Part shown: positions 4,883 through 8,527 of the stretch, piece after piece
Position numbering within the stretch: position 1 is the first letter of the stretch
Layout of the letters: each line of letters starts with the position of its first letter
From: an uncultured Collinsella sp.
GTDB taxonomy: Bacteria > Actinomycetota > Coriobacteriia > Coriobacteriales > Coriobacteriaceae
Direction of reading: 5' to 3'
Length of the DNA stretch: 8,527 bases
Assembly (NCBI GenBank): GCA_938045085.1
Contig: CALINZ010000277.1
Coordinates: 1 to 8,527 of the forward strand
Notes under the pieces: generated by a model
The model's input: the letters and a program-made list of their open reading frames with translations, nothing else
What the model was told of the DNA's origin: nothing
The model's database searches: none
Position numbers and translations under genes: made by a program

Positions 4883-6118
4883 CTAGTAGTTGGCTTCGTA
4901 GCCGTTGCCGTCGCCGGTGGGCTCTTCGTAGTAGTCCGAATCGCTTGAATCGCTTGAGTCATCGGAATCGTCAGAGCTGACCGATGAGGTTGCGGTACCG
5001 TTTGCGTAGTCATCAGACGTGTTGTTGTTCAGGTCGCCGATCGTAGAGCTGGAACCGTCGGAAAGACCCATGGTGTTGGGACCCTTGGGATCCTTGCCGG
5101 CATCGACGCGCTCCATCATTTCCTTGAGCTCGTCCTCGTAGACAAAGACGTAGCTCACACCGTCGATCATGGTGCTGTCGTCGGCGTACGAGGGCAGGTT
5201 GGCCGAGTAGATACCGTCGACATCCATACCGCGCATGGCATTGACCGTAGCCACGATATCCTGAACGCTCATATCGGTTACGAGCATATCAGACAGCGAA
5301 TTAACCAGGCCAAAGATCTTCGTGGCATCGAAGTTATTGAGAATCTGGTTGGCAAGGGCGCCAAGCACCTGACGCTGGTGGCGCATGCGCGTGTAATCGC
5401 CGTCGGCATAGGTGTAGCGGCAGCGGGCATAGGTAAGGGCGGTGGCACCGTCCATATGCTGCTGGCCAGCGGTAATCTTAATATCCAGGTGCTCGGGGTC
5501 GTCAACATCATCGGTTGCGTTAATGTCGATACCGCCAACCGAATCAATCAGCGCCTGCATACCGTCGAAGCTGACCTCGGCATAGTGGGAAATCTGAACT
5601 CCGCACAGCTCATTGACCGCCTCGACCATGGCCTCGGCGCCGCCAACGGTATGGCAGGCGTTGATCTTCATGGTCTCGCCCTTGTACTCGACCTTGGTGT
5701 CGCGCGGAACGGAAATGAGCGTCGCCTGCTTTTGCGTGGGGTCGATGCGTGCCAGGATAATCGAGTCGGCACGATACGTATCCTCGCCCGGACGGCCGTC
5801 GGTGCCAAGAAGCAGCACGTAGAACGGATCCTTTGCCTCATCGGTGTCAACCAGAACCCGGCGCAGATTGTCGGTAATGACATTAGAATCGCCGAGCTTG
5901 CCCATAATGGTGGCAAACCACAGGCCGGCAGCGGTAGTAGCACTCAGCAGCACACCAAGCACGACAATGAGCGCGACGTGACGAATCGTGTGGCTACGAC
6001 GACGTTGACGAGCGCGCTCGGAATAGCGAGCCACGTTATCGCGACTGTAGATCTTGGCCTGCGCACCAGTTGAGGGTCTTCGGGCGGTGGTATCCGCTAG
6101 GGGCTTTTTATTAAACAT
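4883..6118 (-). CDS. LytR-CpsA-Psr (LCP) family cell-wall polymer ligase
   Basis: A membrane-anchored LCP protein, about 411 aa. The family transfers wall teichoic acids, capsule or other glycopolymers from lipid carriers to peptidoglycan at the outer face of the membrane. Residue numbers here count from the TTG at 6124. Seen: a basic cytoplasmic N-terminus, one transmembrane helix (about 48-72), then the LCP domain with LLLGTDGR (104-111), RADSIILARID (118-128), ISVPRDTKV (137-145), GGIDI (197-201), ALTYARCRY (229-237) and DYTRMRHQRQV (243-253); the conserved Arg and Asp residues are present. The last 60 residues are low-complexity, with an Asp/Ser block (381-397) and an acidic tyrosine-rich end. 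The frame opens with TTG at 6124, but I prefer the ATG at 6118, two codons in, because AGG lies 6 nt before it. It starts 12 nt after murA ends, so the two form one operon. The exact polymer is unknown. Confidence 0.93.
   Translation of the reverse strand: MFNKKPLADTTARRPSTGAQAKIYSRDNVARYSERARQRRRSHTIRHVALIVVLGVLLSATTAAGLWFATIMGKLGDSNVITDNLRRVLVDTDEAKDPFYVLLLGTDGRPGEDTYRADSIILARIDPTQKQATLISVPRDTKVEYKGETMKINACHTVGGAEAMVEAVNELCGVQISHYAEVSFDGMQALIDSVGGIDINATDDVDDPEHLDIKITAGQQHMDGATALTYARCRYTYADGDYTRMRHQRQVLGALANQILNNFDATKIFGLVNSLSDMLVTDMSVQDIVATVNAMRGMDVDGIYSANLPSYADDSTMIDGVSYVFVYEDELKEMMERVDAGKDPKGPNTMGLSDGSSSTIGDLNNNTSDDYANGTATSSVSSDDSDDSSDSSDSDYYEEPTGDGNGYEANY
4938..4973 (-). repeat. 9-bp tandem repeat coding the Asp/Ser tail
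   Basis: Two perfect copies of GAATCGCTT (plus-strand reading, 4938-4955) are followed by two degenerate copies (4956-4973). They encode the SDS-type acidic tail of the LCP protein. In-frame 9-bp units could expand or shrink without breaking the gene. Confidence 0.7.
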
Positions 6119-6130
6119 AGGCAACCTGTA

Positions 6131-7414
6131 TTAGTAGATGACGGGATCGGGGACGGTAGCATGCTCGACATGCGCGCCAAGCGCCTGCAGCTTTTCGACA
6201 AACTGCTCGTAGCCGCGCTTGATGTGATGGATGGCCGAAACCTCGGTCGTCCCGTCGGCGATCAAGCCCGCTACGACGAGGGCCGCTCCGCCGCGCAGAT
6301 CGGGCGAGGTAACCTGTGCACCCGAGAAGCCCTTGACGCCATGAATCATGGCATGATGGCTCTCGATACGAATGTCGGCACCCATGCGCACCAGCTCAGA
6401 GGCAAACATAAAGCGATTCTCGAAGATGTTTTCGGTAATAACGGAACTGCCATCGGCAAGGGCGGAGAGTACCATAATCTGTGCCTGCATGTCGGTCGGG
6501 AAGCCGGGGAACGGAAGCGTCTGGATGTCGACCGGCTTGATGCGCTCGGCACGGTTCACATGGACGCCATCCTCGACGCGCTCGCAGTCGATACCCATGA
6601 GCTCCATCTTCTTGAGAACCATGCCCAAGTGAATGGGGCAAAAACCCGTGACGTCGACACCGCGATCGTCGGCCATCAACGCACCGGCAACGATAAAGGT
6701 ACCGGCCTCGATGCGGTCGCCCACCACGCGATGGGTAACGGGATGGAGCTCTTCCACGCCTTCGATAGTCACGACGGGCGTACCGGCGCCGACGATCTTG
6801 GCGCCCATCTCGTTGAGCATGTTAGCGAGATCGACGATCTCGGGCTCGCGGGCGGCATTATCGATAACCGTGGTGCCCTGTGCGCGCACAGAGGCCATGA
6901 TGAGGTTCTCGGTCGCACCGACGCTGGCGAACTCGAGCGTGACGGTGGTACCGCACAGACCTTGGGGCGCATTAGCGTTGATGTAACCGTGGGCGGTATC
7001 GAACTCAACGCCCAGGGCCTCAAGACCAAGAATGTGCATATCGATCTTGCGAGCACCCAGGTTGCAGCCGCCCGGCATGGCAATTTTGGCGCGATGGAAG
7101 CGGCCCAGCAGGGGTCCCATGACGGCGGTGGAAGCGCGCATCTTGGCAACGAGCTCGTAGGGGGCCTCCCATGAATCGACCTGAGAGGTATCAATCTCGA
7201 GCGTGTGCTCGTCGAGAACATCGATCGTAGCGCCCATGCCTTTGAGCACCTTGCCCATCACGTGGACATCGGAAATATCGGGCACGTTCTGCAGCGTCGT
7301 CTTGCCCGGCGCCAGAAGCGTTGCCGCCATGAGTTTGAGCGCGGAGTTCTTGGCGCCCGAAACGGGCACGGAGCCTCCGATGGCGTGGCCACCCTCAACG
7401 CGGATAATATCCAA
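6131..7414 (-). CDS. murA: UDP-N-acetylglucosamine 1-carboxyvinyltransferase
   Basis: MurA, 427 aa, catalyses the first committed step of peptidoglycan synthesis in the cytoplasm: enolpyruvyl transfer from PEP to UDP-GlcNAc. Seen: GAKNSALKL (residues 20-28) with catalytic Lys22, MRASTAVMGPL (92-102), the active-site loop PGGCNLGARKIDMHI (114-128) with Cys117 and Arg122, FPGFPTDMQAQ (302-312) with the catalytic Asp308, RGGAALV (374-380) and IKRGYE (398-403) with Arg400. Cys117 rather than Asp predicts sensitivity to fosfomycin, as known for the family. Length is normal. The start is TTG at 7414, with GAAAGGG 6 nt upstream; no better in-frame start exists and the MDIIRVEGG opening is typical. 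It is followed by the LCP gene 12 nt later. A terminator lies immediately upstream, touching the ribosome binding site, and no clear promoter is visible. Confidence 0.97.
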   Translation of the reverse strand: MDIIRVEGGHAIGGSVPVSGAKNSALKLMAATLLAPGKTTLQNVPDISDVHVMGKVLKGMGATIDVLDEHTLEIDTSQVDSWEAPYELVAKMRASTAVMGPLLGRFHRAKIAMPGGCNLGARKIDMHILGLEALGVEFDTAHGYINANAPQGLCGTTVTLEFASVGATENLIMASVRAQGTTVIDNAAREPEIVDLANMLNEMGAKIVGAGTPVVTIEGVEELHPVTHRVVGDRIEAGTFIVAGALMADDRGVDVTGFCPIHLGMVLKKMELMGIDCERVEDGVHVNRAERIKPVDIQTLPFPGFPTDMQAQIMVLSALADGSSVITENIFENRFMFASELVRMGADIRIESHHAMIHGVKGFSGAQVTSPDLRGGAALVVAGLIADGTTEVSAIHHIKRGYEQFVEKLQALGAHVEHATVPDPVIY

Positions 7415-7427
7415 GGTCTACCCTTTC

Positions 7428-7466
7428 AAAAAGCATGCCCGGGGTGGCTGGGCCATCCCGGGCATG
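7428..7466 (-). terminator. Terminator of the atp operon, just before murA
   Basis: On the minus strand CATGCCCGGG pairs with CCCGGGCATG (10 bp), extended past one A-C mismatch by TGG/CCA to a 5-nt loop, then C and TTTTT (7432-7428). The next bases form the murA ribosome binding site (7427-7421). It lies 36 bp after the atpC stop. Confidence 0.88.
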
Positions 7467-7502
7467 ATGTGTTCGCAAATGGTCGAACGCTAAATCGTTT
7501 GA

Positions 7503-7895
7503 CTATTGGGCAAGCTTGAGCTTACACCATGCGATTTCATTATAGAGGTAGGCGCGGCGTGCATCATCCTCCGACAAATTACCCAGCTTCTCTTCAAAAC
7601 CTTGAATATCAGCTTTAAGCTTGTCGGCATCGACGGTCGCCAAATCGCAAGCGCGCTCGGCGAGAACGGTCACGACATCGTCCGCAACCTGGGCATAGCC
7701 GCCGGCCACGGCAAACGTGTGGTCGACAGTGCCCATGGCCTTATCGGAAACGCGAACGTAACCGCGGTCGATCGTGCAGATCTCGCTGGAGTGAGCAGGC
7801 AGAACGCCAAACTCGCCATCCGTGGACGGAATCGACACAAACGCAGCGTCGCCCTCATAGGCGCAGCTCACGGGGCACACGATGCGGATACGCAT
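7503..7895 (-). CDS. atpC: F1Fo ATP synthase subunit epsilon
   Basis: The epsilon subunit, 130 aa, of the central stalk of F1. It couples rotation with catalysis and can inhibit ATP hydrolysis. Seen: an N-terminal beta-sandwich with EGDAAFVSIPSTDGEFGVLP (residues 14-33), AHSSEICTIDRGYVRV (34-49) and GGYAQVADDVVTVLAE (65-80), then a C-terminal helical hairpin (about 87-130) containing KADIQGFEEKLGNLSEDDARR. Length is normal and the hairpin is complete. The ATG at 7895 follows the atpD stop by 3 nt, with GGGGGAGA in the end of atpD as ribosome binding site, so translation is probably coupled. It is the last gene of the atp operon, closed by the terminator at 7428-7466. Confidence 0.96.
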   Translation of the reverse strand: MRIRIVCPVSCAYEGDAAFVSIPSTDGEFGVLPAHSSEICTIDRGYVRVSDKAMGTVDHTFAVAGGYAQVADDVVTVLAERACDLATVDADKLKADIQGFEEKLGNLSEDDARRAYLYNEIAWCKLKLAQ

Positions 7896-7898
7896 AGC

Positions 7899-8527
7899 CT
7901 ACTTCTCCCCCATCTTGCGGGCGCGCTCGCGCACGTCCTCAATCGTGGAAGCATAGCGGAAAGCCTGCTCGGGCAGGTCATCGGCCTTGCCGTCGACAAT
8001 CTCGGCGAAAGAGCGGACGGTATCCTCGACGCGGACGTAGACACCGGGGTTGCCGGTGAACTTCTCGGCGACGTGGAAGGACTGCGAGAGGAACTGCTGA
8101 ATCTTACGGGCACGGTTGACCGTAAGGCGCTGCTCCTCGGACAGCTCGTCCATACCCAGAATGGCGATGATGTCCTGAAGGTCGGAGTACTCCTGCAGGA
8201 GCTCCTGGACCTTGACGGCGACACGGTAGTGCTCCTCGCCAACGATCGAGGGATCGAGAGCGTCGGAGGAAGACGCAAGCGGGTCGATAGCCGGGAACAG
8301 GCCGAGCGACGAAATGCTACGCGAAAGAACCGTGGTGGCATCGAGGTGCGTAAACGTCGTGGCAGGCGCCGGGTCGGTCAGGTCGTCTGCGGGGACGTAG
8401 ACAGCCTGGACGGAGGTAATGGAGCCCGTCTTGGTCGAGGTAATGCGCTCCTGGAGGTCGCCCATCTCGGTTGCCAGCGTGGGCTGGTAACCAACGGCGG
8501 AGGGCATACGGCCCATCAGGGCGGAAA
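7899..8527 (-). CDS. atpD: F1Fo ATP synthase subunit beta, C-terminal part
   Basis: The 3' end (about 209 codons) of the catalytic beta subunit, normally about 470 aa; the gene runs off the right edge, so the Walker A and B motifs are outside. Seen: SALMGRMPSAVGYQPTLATE at the edge, then TSTKTGSITSVQAVYVPADD (27-46 from the internal Met at 8516), the SRSISSLGLFPAIDPLASSS stretch (65-84) and the C-terminal helical domain with DELSEEQ (124-130) followed by NRARKIQQFLSQ. The torque-related DELSEED motif reads DELSEEQ, a mild change. There is no start codon to choose: the ATG at 8514-8516 is internal, as codons for SAL precede it in frame. atpC follows 3 nt later. Confidence 0.97.
   Translation of the reverse strand, partial: SALMGRMPSAVGYQPTLATEMGDLQERITSTKTGSITSVQAVYVPADDLTDPAPATTFTHLDATTVLSRSISSLGLFPAIDPLASSSDALDPSIVGEEHYRVAVKVQELLQEYSDLQDIIAILGMDELSEEQRLTVNRARKIQQFLSQSFHVAEKFTGNPGVYVRVEDTVRSFAEIVDGKADDLPEQAFRYASTIEDVRERARKMGEK

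Noticed and set aside
6161..7174. A 337-aa plus-strand frame opposite murA, and a 231-aa one at 5378-6073 opposite the LCP gene
   Set aside because: Both are antisense shadows of well-supported genes, with no ribosome binding site or domain evidence.
8514..8516. An ATG start for atpD at 8516
   Set aside because: In-frame codons for SAL precede it and match the conserved beta-subunit sequence, so it is an internal Met of a gene cut by the window edge.

Overview
The window is high-GC bacterial chromosome with short intergenic gaps and ordinary housekeeping genes. Protein style and gene set suggest an actinobacterium, most likely of the class Coriobacteriia (Collinsella-like). That placement is pattern recognition, not a search result.

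Layout, left to right: (1) 1-234 has no gene. On the minus strand it is GC-rich and hairpin-rich, with a boxA-like stretch pointing off the left edge, so it may be the leader of an rRNA operon that lies outside. (2) 235-1635, minus: an alpha-D-phosphohexomutase (phosphoglucomutase/phosphomannomutase type). (3) A strong minus-strand terminator at 1760-1784 closes a two-gene unit: a DtxR/MntR-type metalloregulator (2714-3136) followed 10 nt later by a stand-alone homocysteine S-methyltransferase (1810-2703). (4) Divergent from the regulator is pepT (3257-4504, plus), a dinuclear-metal tripeptidase. The shared 120-bp gap holds a perfect 8-2-8 palindrome that covers the -35 region of both inferred promoters. 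(5) 4505-4882 is a convergent gap with the pepT terminator, four short GTCCC-core repeats every 27-28 bp, a 13-bp inverted repeat bracketing them, and two minus-strand hairpins. (6) murA (6131-7414) and a LytR-CpsA-Psr wall-polymer ligase (4883-6118) form a minus-strand cell-envelope pair. (7) atpD (3' end only) and atpC form the end of the F1Fo ATP synthase operon. A terminator lies between atpC and murA, with its T-tract touching the murA ribosome binding site.

How the genes relate: murA makes the first committed peptidoglycan precursor and the LCP protein attaches secondary polymers to peptidoglycan, so they form a functional pair downstream of the atp operon. The metalloregulator lies between two metalloenzymes, PepT and the zinc-thiolate methyltransferase, with no transporter in view. 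That arrangement, the regulator's mixed metal-site residues and the shared operator-like palindrome are the most interesting points. I see no defence system, phage, transposase gene, CRISPR array or tRNA. Most of the window is ordinary core genome, and the novelty is in regulatory and repeat structure.
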